DNA of 64,000 bases, from assembly GCF_011764585.1 (NCBI RefSeq), contig NZ_AP022853.1, positions 186,001 through 250,000 of the forward strand, given 5' to 3'. Position 1 is the first letter of the stretch, and every line of letters starts with the position of its first letter. The notes under the pieces are model-generated. The model saw nothing but the letters and a program-made list of their open reading frames with translations, was not told where the DNA came from and ran no database searches. This document shows, one piece after another, positions 33,384 to 42,904 of this stretch. The DNA is from Sulfurimicrobium lacus. Lineage in GTDB: Bacteria > Pseudomonadota > Gammaproteobacteria > Burkholderiales > Sulfuricellaceae. The position numbers and the translations under genes were made by a program.

Positions 33384-34888
33384 TACGTGGCCTTGTTCTT
33401 GGGCAGGTTTTTCAGCCGGGCTTCAATCTGGCTGCACAAGGTTTTCAAAATCTTGATGCGGGCGAAATACTTGTCGTTGGCCTCCACCAGCGTCCACGGC
33501 GAGGCCTCGGTGCTGGTGCGGTCCACCATGTCGCAGATCGCCTGCTCGTAGGCATCCCATTTCTCGCGGTTGCGCCAGTCTTCGTCGGTGATCTTGTAGC
33601 GTTTGAAGCCGGTCTTTTCGCGTTCCTTGAAGCGCCTGAGTTGCTCGTCCTTGCTGATGGTCAGCCAGAATTTGCTCACCACGATGTTGTGGCGCGTCAA
33701 CTGTGCCTCGAAGTCGTTGATTTCCGTGTAGGCGCGCATCCAGTCGGCTTCCGAGCAATAGCCTTCGACGCGCTCCACCAGTACCCGGCCATACCAGGAG
33801 CGGTCGAAAATCGTCACTCTTCCGCGCCGCGGAATATGGCGCCAGAAGCGCCACTGGTAGGGTTGGGCGCGCTCTTCCTCGGTGGGCGCCGCGATCGGCA
33901 CGACCTGGTAAATCCGTGCGTCCAGTGCGCTGGTGATGCGCCGGATGCTGCCTCCCTTGCCTGCCGCGTCGTTGCCTTCGAACACCAGGACTACGGTGAT
34001 TTCCCTGAAGCGCGGGTCGCGCGTCAGCAGGGCGAGCTTGCCCTGGTATTTCTCCAGTTCTTCCTCGAATTTCTTCTTTTCGATTTTCTGCGTGAGATCC
34101 AGCGTTTTAAGGATATGCAGATGGTCGATCGATGGCAGCAAGGGTGGCGCATTGATGCCGGTCGGCTGCTTCTCGGGTGTGTCGAGACGCTTGCGGATCG
34201 CTTCCTGGATCATTTTGCCGATGGTCAGGCTGCGGTAGCGCGGGTCTTCCCCTTCGACAATGAACCATGGCGCCTCGGCGGTGCTGGTGTGACGGATCAC
34301 GCTCTCGTGCACGGTGCGGAATTTGTCGTAAAGCTTGAAATGCTCCCAGTCGCGCTCGGTGACGCGCCAGCGCGTCTTGGGATCTTTTTCCAGCACCTTG
34401 AGACGCTTTTCCTGCTTGTCCTTGGACAAGTGCAGCCAGAACTTGATGATCAGCGCGCCTTCGTCGGTGAGCATTTTCTCCAGGCGCTTGGCGCGCTCCA
34501 GGCTCTGGTCGAGATCGGCGGTCTTGGTGACGCCGTTGACGCGGTTGAGGATCGGCCAGGTGTACCAGGAACCGAGAAACACGCCGATTTTGCCCTTGGG
34601 CGGCAGCGCGCGCCAGAAGCGCCACATCATCGGCCGGTCGAGTTCTTCATCGGACGGTTCGCCCATGCCATGGGACTGCACGTGGCGCGGATCCATCCAC
34701 TCGTTGAGCAGGTTGACGGTTTCGCCGCGCCCCGCGCCGTCCACGCCGCCGAGCAGGACAATGACCGGGAACATTCCGCTCTGCGCCAGGTCGAGCTGTG
34801 CATCCAGCAGCGCCTCGCGCAGCAGCGGCACTTCCTTGTCATATGTCGCCTTGTCGATCTTGTGACCCAGTTCTGCCGATTCGAACAT
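33383..34888 (-). CDS. pap: Polyphosphate:AMP phosphotransferase (two-domain PPK2)
   Basis: 501 residues consisting of two tandem PPK2 domains, each with a Walker A-like loop: GGVDGAGRGETV near residue 47 and EGNDAAGKGGSI near 306, with lid-type RFWRALP and RFWRHIP elements and Walker B-like segments. Two-domain class II PPK2 enzymes use polyphosphate to convert AMP to ADP. The ppk1 gene that builds polyphosphate lies about 6 kb away on the same strand. Start at ATG 34888. Confidence 0.93.
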   Translation of the reverse strand: MFESAELGHKIDKATYDKEVPLLREALLDAQLDLAQSGMFPVIVLLGGVDGAGRGETVNLLNEWMDPRHVQSHGMGEPSDEELDRPMMWRFWRALPPKGKIGVFLGSWYTWPILNRVNGVTKTADLDQSLERAKRLEKMLTDEGALIIKFWLHLSKDKQEKRLKVLEKDPKTRWRVTERDWEHFKLYDKFRTVHESVIRHTSTAEAPWFIVEGEDPRYRSLTIGKMIQEAIRKRLDTPEKQPTGINAPPLLPSIDHLHILKTLDLTQKIEKKKFEEELEKYQGKLALLTRDPRFREITVVLVFEGNDAAGKGGSIRRITSALDARIYQVVPIAAPTEEERAQPYQWRFWRHIPRRGRVTIFDRSWYGRVLVERVEGYCSEADWMRAYTEINDFEAQLTRHNIVVSKFWLTISKDEQLRRFKEREKTGFKRYKITDEDWRNREKWDAYEQAICDMVDRTSTEASPWTLVEANDKYFARIKILKTLCSQIEARLKNLPKNKAT

Positions 34889-35014
34889 GCCTATCCTCCC
34901 AGATAAAGCGCTATCTCATACTCCTTTGCGGCAAAGATCAAGCGTAAAGCGTCACGCTTTTGTCATCTCGACTAATTAGCATGATACGTCTCTCACATCC
35001 GGCCAGAATTCCCC

Positions 35015-36235
35015 ATGAAAATCCTGATGGTTTCCGACGTCTATTTTCCGCGCGTCAACGGCGTGTCCACCTCCATCGCCACTTATCGCAGCGAGCTTGC
35101 GGCGCGCGGCCATGAAGTGCACCTGATCGCGCCGGATTACGACGGTCTCGTCACCGACGACGAATCGCACATTCAGCGCGTGCCCGCACGGCATCTGCCG
35201 TTCGATCCAGAGGACCGCCTGCTCAAGGCCGGCCACGTGCTGGCGCAACGCAGCGCCTTGAAACGCGCCGAATTCGACCTGCTGCACATCCAGACCCCGT
35301 TCGCGGCGCATTACCTGGGTGTGAAGCTGGCAAAGGAACTGGGCATTCCGCGCGTGGAAACCTACCACACCTATTTCGAGGAATATCTTTACCATTACCT
35401 GCCCTTTCTGCCCAAAGCCGGTACGCGTTACCTGGCGCGCAGCCTGTCGCGTCGCCAGTGCGACGATCTCGACGCGCTGGTGGTGCCCTCCCGCGGCATG
35501 CTGGAAGTGTTGCGCGGCTATGGCATCCGGACGCACGCGGAAATCATTCCCACCGGCCTGCCGGCAGAAAATTTCATTCACGGCGACGGGGCGGCGTTCC
35601 GCGCCAGATACGGAATTGCGCCAACGCGCCCGGTGATGCTTTACGTGGGGCGCGTGGCGTTCGAGAAGAACATCGGCTTCCTGCTGAAAATGACTGCGCG
35701 CCTCAAGCAGCAGCTGCCGGATGTGCTGCTGCTGGTGGCGGGCGAGGGACCGGCGCTCAACCCGCTCAAGCGCGAGGCGGAACAGCTCGGCCTGTCCGAC
35801 AACGTGCTGTTCGTCGGCTATCTGGACCGCAAGCGGGAGCTGCCCGACTGCTACCGCGCCGCAAACCTGTTCGTGTTCTCTTCCTGCACCGAAACACAAG
35901 GTCTGGTGCTGTTGGAAGCCATGGCGCAAGGCGTGCCGGTGTTGGCCCTGGCGGAAATGGGCACGTGCGACGTGTTGTGCGAAGGACGCGGCGCCATGAT
36001 CGCCGCCCACGAACTGGAGGATTTCGCCGCCAAGGCGCTATTGCTGTTGCGCCGACCCGAGGAGGCCATGCACCTGGGCAAACTGGGCAAGGAATATGCA
36101 GCGGAATGGTCGGCCGGTGCCCTGGCGGAAAAGATGCTGGACTTCTACCAGCGCACCATCGAACGCCACCAGGAAGTCCCGACGCGCGCGCAAATCTGCA
36201 CGCCCAGCACCTGCCTGAGCACCGGCGAAGATTGA
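35015..36235 (+). CDS. Glycosyltransferase, GT4 family
   Basis: 406 residues starting KILMVSDVYFPRVNGVSTSI, the nucleotide-sugar glycosyltransferase opening. A second Rossmann half holds VMLYVGRVAFEKN near 210 and the EX7E-type motif in TQGLVLLEAMAQGVPVLA near 295. It resembles glycolipid-forming GT4 enzymes acting on diacylglycerol or alpha-mannosyl/glucosyl lipids. A second, similar GT4 gene lies 0.5 kb away on the other strand. The acceptor is unknown. Confidence 0.88.
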   Translation: MKILMVSDVYFPRVNGVSTSIATYRSELAARGHEVHLIAPDYDGLVTDDESHIQRVPARHLPFDPEDRLLKAGHVLAQRSALKRAEFDLLHIQTPFAAHYLGVKLAKELGIPRVETYHTYFEEYLYHYLPFLPKAGTRYLARSLSRRQCDDLDALVVPSRGMLEVLRGYGIRTHAEIIPTGLPAENFIHGDGAAFRARYGIAPTRPVMLYVGRVAFEKNIGFLLKMTARLKQQLPDVLLLVAGEGPALNPLKREAEQLGLSDNVLFVGYLDRKRELPDCYRAANLFVFSSCTETQGLVLLEAMAQGVPVLALAEMGTCDVLCEGRGAMIAAHELEDFAAKALLLLRRPEEAMHLGKLGKEYAAEWSAGALAEKMLDFYQRTIERHQEVPTRAQICTPSTCLSTGED

Positions 36236-36272
36236 TCCCGCAATAGCCCGCGGCATTGCCGCGTGGCTGGTT

Positions 36273-36812
36273 TCACAGGGGAATGGCGAAGGAAAGGGAG
36301 GCCACCGCCGCGCCGATCAGCGTGCCGGCCATCACGTCGGTGGGGTAATGCAGCCCCAGTACCAGGCGCGACAACGCCACCAGCAGGGTGAAGGGCACCA
36401 CCAGCCAGGCCATGAGCGGGTAGTAGGCCAGCAGCACGATGGTAAACGACACGGCGTGCAGCGTGTGGCCGGAGGGGAAGCTGAACTGGTCGAGCGGCGC
36501 TACTGTGACGCGGATTTCGTCGTTGAAAGCATAAGGCCGCTGGCGCTGGGTTTTGCCCTTGAGCCATTTGTATAGCAGCAGGCTGATCAGCCCGACCAGC
36601 ACCATGTGCAACACCGCCGGCAGCGCATCCATCTGATAGCGCAGCAACAGCAGGCCCATCAGGACATACCAGAACACGCCGTTGCCGAGACGGCTGGCGA
36701 GGCTGAACAGCCCATGCACCAGGCGCCCGTGGCTGGCGCGATTGAAGCGCAGGGTCAGAACATGTTCGTTTTCACAAATCCGGGACAAACGACAGCTGAG
36801 CTTTTCCATCAT
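36273..36812 (-). CDS. PAP2-family membrane phosphatase
   Basis: 179 residues with about four to five hydrophobic helices. The three conserved phosphatase motifs occur in order: KGKTQRQRPY (Kx6RP), PSGH and SRLVLGLHYPTD (SRx5Hx3D). Family members dephosphorylate phosphatidate, undecaprenyl diphosphate or lipid A. The start overlaps the end of the preceding glycosyltransferase gene by 41 bases, so they form one unit and probably act in lipid-linked envelope synthesis. Confidence 0.9.
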   Translation of the reverse strand: MMEKLSCRLSRICENEHVLTLRFNRASHGRLVHGLFSLASRLGNGVFWYVLMGLLLLRYQMDALPAVLHMVLVGLISLLLYKWLKGKTQRQRPYAFNDEIRVTVAPLDQFSFPSGHTLHAVSFTIVLLAYYPLMAWLVVPFTLLVALSRLVLGLHYPTDVMAGTLIGAAVASLSFAIPL

Positions 36813-38004
36813 GGTTGCGCTCCCATTGCTTCACGGTTGTTACCACGAGCCGTTCGAAACGGTCATGGACATGATCCCAGTCGATACCTTCCGCGCTAGT
36901 CCTGGCGTTGCGTCCCAGACGTCGGGCATTTTCGGTGTCCGAAACCAGGCTCTGGGCCTGGCCGATGAAGGCCTGCGGGTCGGAAAATGCGGCACGCAAG
37001 CCATTTTCGCCGTGGCGGATATGCTCGCGCGCGGCCGCATAGTCGTAAGCCACAACCGGCAAGCCGCTGGCCATGGCTTCCAGCACCACGTTGCCGAAGG
37101 TTTCGGTGGTGCTGGGGAAAAGGAGCAGATCGGCGGAGGCGTAATGTTCCGCCAGGTCTTCGCCCTGACGCATGCCGGAAAAAATCACGTCCGGGTTCCT
37201 GGCCTGCAATGCCGCGCGTTCCGGGCCGTCGCCCACCATCACCAGTTTCATGCCGGGCCGGGAGGACTGCAGGTGACGGAAAGTGTCGATGACCAGCGGC
37301 AGGTTCTTTTCCGCCGCGAGCCGCCCGACGTGGAGCGCCACCAGACAGTGGTCGGCAACGCCCCAGGACAGGCGCAGCAACTTGTTCCAGCGCGCGGGAT
37401 TGAAGAGTTTCGTGTCCACCCCGCGCGCCACGACCTGCAGGCGGCGAAAGCCCGTGCTGGCGAGTTCGTGGCGCAAGGCTTCAGTCGGCACCAGCGTGGT
37501 CAAGGTCTGGTTATGAAACCAGCGCAGGTAAGCGCGGATCGGTCCGCCCAGCATCGCCATACCGTAATGCCGGGTGTAGGCGTGGAAGTTGGTGTGGAAT
37601 TCGGAAATAACCGGCAGGCGCAGTTTTCTTGCAGCCACGATGGCCGACCAGCCAAGCGGACCCTCGGTCACGACCTGCACCAGGTGCGGGCGTCTGGCCC
37701 GCCACAGGCGCACCAGTTCGTCCGTGGCCGGCAGGCCGATCTTGAGGCCTGCGTAACGCGGCATGGCAACCCCGCGCACCAGGACCTCCTCGAACGCCGC
37801 CGAACTGACGCCCTGATCCTGCGCGTGCTGGCGCGGCCGGACCAACTGCACCTGGTGATAACGGCTGATCAGCCCCTGCACCATGCGCTGCGCCGTATGC
37901 GCCACACCGTTGACCTCGGGCGGATAGGTTTCGCTGACCATCGCGACACGCAGCGGACGATATGGCTTGGGCGGGTTGAACTGGGGATGTGGGATGTCTT
38001 TCAT
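36772..38004 (-). CDS. Glycosyltransferase, GT4 family
   Basis: 410 residues from ATG 38004 (MKDIPHPQFNPPKPY). Motifs: VSETYPPEVNGVAHT near residue 22, VALHVGRLAAEKNLPL near 215 and an EX7E site in TETFGNVVLEAMASGLP near 300. It is similar in layout to the GT4 gene on the other strand, which points to a pair of sequential sugar transfers to a lipid. Overlaps the PAP2 gene by 41 bases. Confidence 0.88.
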   Translation of the reverse strand: MKDIPHPQFNPPKPYRPLRVAMVSETYPPEVNGVAHTAQRMVQGLISRYHQVQLVRPRQHAQDQGVSSAAFEEVLVRGVAMPRYAGLKIGLPATDELVRLWRARRPHLVQVVTEGPLGWSAIVAARKLRLPVISEFHTNFHAYTRHYGMAMLGGPIRAYLRWFHNQTLTTLVPTEALRHELASTGFRRLQVVARGVDTKLFNPARWNKLLRLSWGVADHCLVALHVGRLAAEKNLPLVIDTFRHLQSSRPGMKLVMVGDGPERAALQARNPDVIFSGMRQGEDLAEHYASADLLLFPSTTETFGNVVLEAMASGLPVVAYDYAAAREHIRHGENGLRAAFSDPQAFIGQAQSLVSDTENARRLGRNARTSAEGIDWDHVHDRFERLVVTTVKQWERNHDGKAQLSFVPDL

Positions 38005-38114
38005 GCCGGAGTCTCGTGCCGTATGTCTGGCACTTTGCTCCGGCAAGAAGAAAATTTGATGACCGAAACGTGACGTTTCGGTGACGGCGAGGGGCAGGTA
38101 AGAGGCGCCGGGGA

Positions 38115-38489
38115 TTAACCCAGCAGCACCAGGCTCCACACGATCACCACGTTGAGCAAGCCCAGCATCACCGCGGCGCTGCCGATGTCCTTGGCGCGTT
38201 TGGCGAGGTTGTGGTTTTCCAGCGAGATGCGGTCCACCGTGGCTTCGATGGCAGAGTTAACCAGCTCGACGATGAGCACCAGCAACACGCTCGCCACCAT
38301 CAGCGCCTTGCCCGTGCCGGCGACCGGCAGGAACAGGGCCACGGGGATGAGCAGGAGGGACAGGGCCACTTCCTGGCGGAAGGCGTCCTCGTGGCGGTAG
38401 GCGGCGCTCAGGCCGGCGAGGGAGTAGTGCATGGCGTTCCACACGCGACGCAGGCCGGTTTTTCCCTTGTGGGGGCTTTCTAGGGTCAT
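38115..38489 (-). CDS. dgkA: Diacylglycerol kinase DgkA
   Basis: 124 residues from ATG 38489, three membrane helices. The family signature ELVNSAIEATVDRIS with catalytic Glu is present, followed by HNLAKRAKDIGSAAVML. It phosphorylates diacylglycerol released by envelope-glucan or lipid synthesis, in keeping with the neighbouring PAP2 phosphatase and glycolipid glycosyltransferases. It follows the CYTH/CHAD gene by one base. Confidence 0.93.
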   Translation of the reverse strand: MTLESPHKGKTGLRRVWNAMHYSLAGLSAAYRHEDAFRQEVALSLLLIPVALFLPVAGTGKALMVASVLLVLIVELVNSAIEATVDRISLENHNLAKRAKDIGSAAVMLGLLNVVIVWSLVLLG

Positions 38490-38490
38490 G

Positions 38491-40014
38491 TCATTTCCAG
38501 TATGGGCTGCTGCGGTAAAATTTTTTCCAGGCCGCATCCATGCTTGTCAGGTGCACCGTCACGCCGTGGGCGCTCCACCCCGAAACGGCACCGATGGCCG
38601 CGTTGTCCTGCAGCTTGAGCTGCTGCAGCAGGATGTCGGTTGTCGCCGCGTCGTTCAGCACCCCCAGTTCCTCCTGCAGCGCGGCCAGCGCCTCGGTATA
38701 GGCCAGCGCCGCCTTGCGCGGGAACAGTGCGGCAAAAAATTCGGTAGCGTAGCGGAGTTTCTTTACAGCAATGCGAACCTCGTGACGTTCTTCGGTCGGC
38801 ATGGCCAGCAGCGACTTGCCGTGCCGATGCAGCGTTTTATGGCAGGCGTTCAGCACGCGCTTCGCCAGCTCCGCGACCGGCGCGTCGAGGCGGATTTTCT
38901 GTTCCGCGCTGGTATGGGCGTGCCAGCCATCCGCCATCAGCCAAGTGCCGAGCGTGAGCAGCATGCGGTCGTAGCGGTGCGAACGCAGCGCCAGGTGCGC
39001 CTCGTTCCGGGCGGACGCCTGGGCCCGCCTGGCGGCTTGGAACAACTGCTGCAAGGCTTTGTCGGCGGGAAACTGCTTGAGTATGGGCGGCATGGTCTGG
39101 GTGACGAACACGTCCCAGTTGCGTGCCGGACCCAGGGCATTGGCCAGCCATTTCAGTTCCTCGCCAATGGCGCGGTAGCTTTCCCTGGGAATGGCCGACC
39201 TGAAGAGCGGCAGGGCCGAGCGCAGGCGGCGCAGCGCGACGCGGATTTGGTGGATGTTTTCCGGGTTGTCACTGAGCAGTGCCCCTTCCTGGTTGGCGGT
39301 CCAGTGGCTGATGCAGTTCCAGGCGATCGCCTGAAAAGCCTGGGTGACGCTCATGTCTTGCGTCATTTCGAGCGTTTCGGCCTTGGTCACCAGGGACGGC
39401 GCCGCCTGACTGAGGCGGTAACCGCGGTCGGCCTTGCTCACGTTTTCCAGGCGCAGCGGGATCGTCTGCTGCAGTTCCAGGGCCGCCAGGAACAGACGCG
39501 CCGGGTTCCCATGCTTCAGTTCGAGTTCGATTTCGCATACCGGCGAGGTCTTGTTGCCGCTTTTGACTTCACCCTGGTCGAGCGCCAGTTCCACCTCGTC
39601 GCCGTCGTCCCAGTGCAGCAGCCAGGTGGTGCGCTTGAATTCGGTGGTGAATATTGGTCGCAGCCGATCACGTACCGCGGCGGAAGAAAACAGCTTGAGC
39701 AAGGATGGCGAGTCGATCTTGGTGAGATCGGGGCGCTCGTGTGCCACTTCGTCTTCCCATTCGCCGCGCTGGTGCAAACCCGCCCGCACCTCGCCGCCCC
39801 CCTTCACCGTCTGCACCCAGCGCGCGCCCACGCGGCGGACGCGCAGTGCGACGCGCTGCTGGCGCAGGGTCAGGTCGGGGGTGTCGAAGTAAATGCTGAG
39901 TAAGTTCCGGGTGCGTGCCCGGCCTGCGGCCTGGGCCTTGAGCAGCGGGTGACGGCGCAGCCTGGCGATGTCCGCCGGGTTGATGAGAAGCTTGAGCTCG
40001 ATTTCGGTTGCCAT
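38491..40014 (-). CDS. CYTH and CHAD domain protein (triphosphatase / polyphosphate-binding)
   Basis: 507 residues from ATG 40014. The N-terminal CYTH tunnel fold starts with the diagnostic EIELKL (ExExK) and contains further charged pairs (RVRRVGARWVQTVKG, CEIELELK). The C-terminal CHAD domain has histidine/arginine-rich helices IHQIRVALRRLRS near 258 and HEVRIAVKKLRY near 415. CYTH domains hydrolyse triphosphate, and CHAD domains bind polyphosphate granules. Position beside ppk1 fits this well. Confidence 0.92.
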   Translation of the reverse strand: MATEIELKLLINPADIARLRRHPLLKAQAAGRARTRNLLSIYFDTPDLTLRQQRVALRVRRVGARWVQTVKGGGEVRAGLHQRGEWEDEVAHERPDLTKIDSPSLLKLFSSAAVRDRLRPIFTTEFKRTTWLLHWDDGDEVELALDQGEVKSGNKTSPVCEIELELKHGNPARLFLAALELQQTIPLRLENVSKADRGYRLSQAAPSLVTKAETLEMTQDMSVTQAFQAIAWNCISHWTANQEGALLSDNPENIHQIRVALRRLRSALPLFRSAIPRESYRAIGEELKWLANALGPARNWDVFVTQTMPPILKQFPADKALQQLFQAARRAQASARNEAHLALRSHRYDRMLLTLGTWLMADGWHAHTSAEQKIRLDAPVAELAKRVLNACHKTLHRHGKSLLAMPTEERHEVRIAVKKLRYATEFFAALFPRKAALAYTEALAALQEELGVLNDAATTDILLQQLKLQDNAAIGAVSGWSAHGVTVHLTSMDAAWKKFYRSSPYWK

Positions 40015-40189
40015 GTTTAACGTGAACTCGCGTAGCGAGCCTTCGTCCCCCTCTCCCGGTACCCGCAAGGGGCATCCCCGCCGAGAGCGGCAGCAAAGCT
40101 GCTCGCACAGGCGAGACGGGGGAGGGCCGGGGCGGGGGAAATGGGCATGGCGGCGTTCATGATCGGGTATCGCACCTTTGCCATGACCA

Positions 40190-40795
40190 TTAAACCGAAA
40201 TCCATTCCAGTATGGGTTGCCATTGTTCCGCGTCACGCGCGGCGCGGGAGGGCGGCAGGTCGAACAGGCTCACGCCTTCGTGAGCGCACTGCACGTACAA
40301 CTGGGCGTCGCGCAGATAGGTCAGCACCGGAAATTCCACAGCCAGCAGGAATTCCGCCAGTTCCGCAGCCGATTTGGTACGCGGGTCCACCCGCATGCCC
40401 ACCATCGCCACCTGGCTTCTTTCCTTGCGCACCGCCTTTTCCTCGCGCAGCACGCGGAGAAAATCGCTCGTCGCCATCATGTCGAAGGCCGATGGCTGCA
40501 CCGGGACGATCACCAGCTCAGCCAGCTTGACCGCGGCGGACAGTTTGTCGCCGTGCAGGCCGGCGGGGGAGTCGATCACCATCCAGTCCGGTTTCGAAGC
40601 CTGCTTGTGCTGGTGGCTGTGTATGGTGGGCAATTGCGCCGGGCGACGTTTGAGCCAGCCGGCGGCGGATTGCTGCCGGTCCAGGTCGGCCAGCACCACT
40701 TGCCGGCCCAGGCTGGCGAGGTAGCCGGCCAGATGCGTGGCCAACGTGGTTTTGCCGCTGCCGCCCTTGGGATTTGCGACCAGGATGGATCTCAT
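40190..40795 (-). CDS. Orphan ParA/MinD-like ATPase
   Basis: 201 residues from ATG 40795, overlapping the ppk1 stop by 4 bases (ATGA). Deviant Walker A NPKGGSGKTTLATHLA, then LADLDRQQSA and a Walker B-like WMVIDSPAG. No parB or centromere repeats are nearby. It is the compact ParA type used for positioning cargo (plasmids, granules, chemosensory arrays). Coupling to ppk1 raises the idea of polyphosphate-granule positioning. Confidence 0.85.
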   Translation of the reverse strand: MRSILVANPKGGSGKTTLATHLAGYLASLGRQVVLADLDRQQSAAGWLKRRPAQLPTIHSHQHKQASKPDWMVIDSPAGLHGDKLSAAVKLAELVIVPVQPSAFDMMATSDFLRVLREEKAVRKERSQVAMVGMRVDPRTKSAAELAEFLLAVEFPVLTYLRDAQLYVQCAHEGVSLFDLPPSRAARDAEQWQPILEWISV

Positions 40796-42870
40796 GACAG
40801 CCGGGTGGCCATCAGGTTCAGCAGTTCGAATTGCGCCGATACCGGCTTGGCGCGGCGCGATATCTTGCGGTGGTAAGTGCCGTCCGCGTCCATCTCCCAG
40901 GTCTGCACATTGTCCTTGCGGTAGGGCTCGAGACCTTCCCGGATCACGCGTTTCTTGAGGCGCGGGTCGAGGACCGGGAAGGCCACCTCGATGCGGCGGA
41001 ACAGGTTGCGGTGCATCCAGTCCGCGCTGGCGAGATAGACATCCTGGGCGCCGTTGTTGCGGAAATAGAAAATCCGGCTGTGTTCCAGGAAGCGCCCGAT
41101 GACCGAGCGCACGCGGATGTTTTCGGACACGCCCGGAACCCTTGGCCGCAGCGCGCAGACGCCGCGCACGATGAGGTCGATCTTCACGCCGGCGCAGGAG
41201 GCTTCGTAGAGCGCCTGGATGACTTCCGGCTCGAGCAGCGAGTTCATCTTGGCGATGATTGCTGCCGGCTGGCCGGCCTTGGCATGCGCGATTTCCTGGC
41301 GGATCGCCTTGATGATCTGGTTGTGCATGGTGAACGGCGATTGCCACAGATGCGTATGCTTTGCCGCCTTGCCCAGCCCGGTGAGCTGGGCGAAGACGTC
41401 GGAAACATCGCTGCAGATGTCGTCGTTGCAGGTAAACAGGCCGAAATCGGTATATAGCTTGGCGGTGCGCGGATGGTAGTTGCCGGTCCCGAGATGCACG
41501 TAGCGGCGCAGGCCGCCTTCTTCGCGCCGCACCACCAGCAGCATCTTGGCGTGGGTCTTGTAGCCCACCACGCCGTACACCACATGGGCGCCGGCGTCTT
41601 CCAGTTGTGCCGCCCAGTTGATGTTGGCTTCCTCGTCGAAGCGCGCCAGCAGTTCCACGACGACGGTCACTTCCTTGCCGTTTTTCGCCGCGTTGATCAA
41701 CGCGTCCATCAGCACCGATTCCGAGCCGGTGCGGTACACCGTCTGCTTGATGGCCAGCACGTCTGGGTCGTCGGCCGCCTGCTGGAGAAAATCGACCACC
41801 GGGTTGAAGGACTGGAACGGCTGGTGCAGCAGCACGTCGCCGCTGCGGATGCTCTGGAACATGTCGGGCTGCTTTTCGTCCAGGCATTGCGGGATGCCTG
41901 GGATGAAAGGCTGATATTTGAGATCGGGGCGCTCCACCCGGTCCGGGATGTGGAACAGGCGCACCAGGTTCACCAGCCCGTTGACCTGGTACAGGTCGTC
42001 CGGCGCCAGATCGAACTGCTTGAGCAGGAATTCGGTCATTTCCGGCGAGCAGTTGTCCGCCACCTCGAGCCGCACCGCGTTGCCGTAATGGCGGTGCGAA
42101 AGCTCGCCCTGCAGGGCCTGGCGCAGGTTGGTGACCTCTTCCTCGTCGACGAACAGGTTGGAGTTGCGCGTGACGCGAAACTGGTAACAGCCTTTCACGT
42201 GCATGCCGGAGAAAAGCTCGCCGACATGGGCATGCAGGATCGAGGAGAGGAAGACGAAGCCGTACTCGTGGCCGGCGATTTCCTTGGGCAGCTGGATGAC
42301 GCGCGGCAGTACCCGCGGCGCCTGCACGATGGCGGCATCGGAACTGCGCCCGAAGGCGTCCTTGCCTTCCAGTTCCACCGCGAAATTGAGGCTCTTGTTC
42401 ACTACGCGCGGGAAGGGATGGGCCGGATCGAGGCCGATCGGCGTCAGTACCGGCATCACTTCGCGGAAAAAATACGCCTTGATCCATTCGCTTTGTTCCG
42501 GGTTCCAGTGGGTGCGGCGCAGGAAGCGGATGTCCTGGCGCGCCATGGCGGGCAGGATCACCTCGTTGAGCAGCTTGTATTGCTGTTCGACCAGGATGTG
42601 CGCTTCGTGGCTGACCTGGTCGAACACCTGGCGCGGCGACATTTTTTCCGGCCCGGTGACGACGCTCTTGAACTTGATCTGCTCCTTCAGCCCGGCGACG
42701 CGGATTTCGAAAAACTCATCCATGTTGCTGCTGACGATGCACAGGAACTTCAGCCGCTCCAGCAGCGGGTTGGAGTCGTCCGCCGCCTGTTCCAGCACGC
42801 GCCGGTTGAATGCGAGCTGGGACAGTTCGCGGTTGATGAAGTATTCCGGTGCACTGAACTTGGATGTCAT
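40792..42870 (-). CDS. ppk: Polyphosphate kinase 1
   Basis: 692 residues with the four-domain PPK1 layout: N-terminal YFINRELSQLAFNRRVLEQA (interrupted for space: FINRELSQLAFN is diagnostic), CIVSSNMDEFFEIRVAG near 45, then a phospholipase-D-like HLGTGNYHPRTAKLYTDFG region near 465 that carries the phosphorylated His, and a second such domain near 570 with LYEASCAGVKIDLIVRG. It reversibly makes polyphosphate from ATP. It is the upstream partner of the ParA-like gene. Confidence 0.96.
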   Translation of the reverse strand: MTSKFSAPEYFINRELSQLAFNRRVLEQAADDSNPLLERLKFLCIVSSNMDEFFEIRVAGLKEQIKFKSVVTGPEKMSPRQVFDQVSHEAHILVEQQYKLLNEVILPAMARQDIRFLRRTHWNPEQSEWIKAYFFREVMPVLTPIGLDPAHPFPRVVNKSLNFAVELEGKDAFGRSSDAAIVQAPRVLPRVIQLPKEIAGHEYGFVFLSSILHAHVGELFSGMHVKGCYQFRVTRNSNLFVDEEEVTNLRQALQGELSHRHYGNAVRLEVADNCSPEMTEFLLKQFDLAPDDLYQVNGLVNLVRLFHIPDRVERPDLKYQPFIPGIPQCLDEKQPDMFQSIRSGDVLLHQPFQSFNPVVDFLQQAADDPDVLAIKQTVYRTGSESVLMDALINAAKNGKEVTVVVELLARFDEEANINWAAQLEDAGAHVVYGVVGYKTHAKMLLVVRREEGGLRRYVHLGTGNYHPRTAKLYTDFGLFTCNDDICSDVSDVFAQLTGLGKAAKHTHLWQSPFTMHNQIIKAIRQEIAHAKAGQPAAIIAKMNSLLEPEVIQALYEASCAGVKIDLIVRGVCALRPRVPGVSENIRVRSVIGRFLEHSRIFYFRNNGAQDVYLASADWMHRNLFRRIEVAFPVLDPRLKKRVIREGLEPYRKDNVQTWEMDADGTYHRKISRRAKPVSAQFELLNLMATRLS

Positions 42871-42904
42871 GTCTTATCGCTGAGGGTGTTGTGCGAGGGG
42901 TGAA

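Noticed and set aside
36249-36263. Short palindrome CGCGGCA-T-TGCCGCG between convergent genes
   Set aside because: The loop is a single base, so the stable hairpin is too small, and no T-run follows; it cannot be called a terminator with confidence.
41473-42903. 476-codon plus-strand frame opposite ppk1
   Set aside because: Antisense to a full-length Ppk1 with all motifs; no motif of its own.
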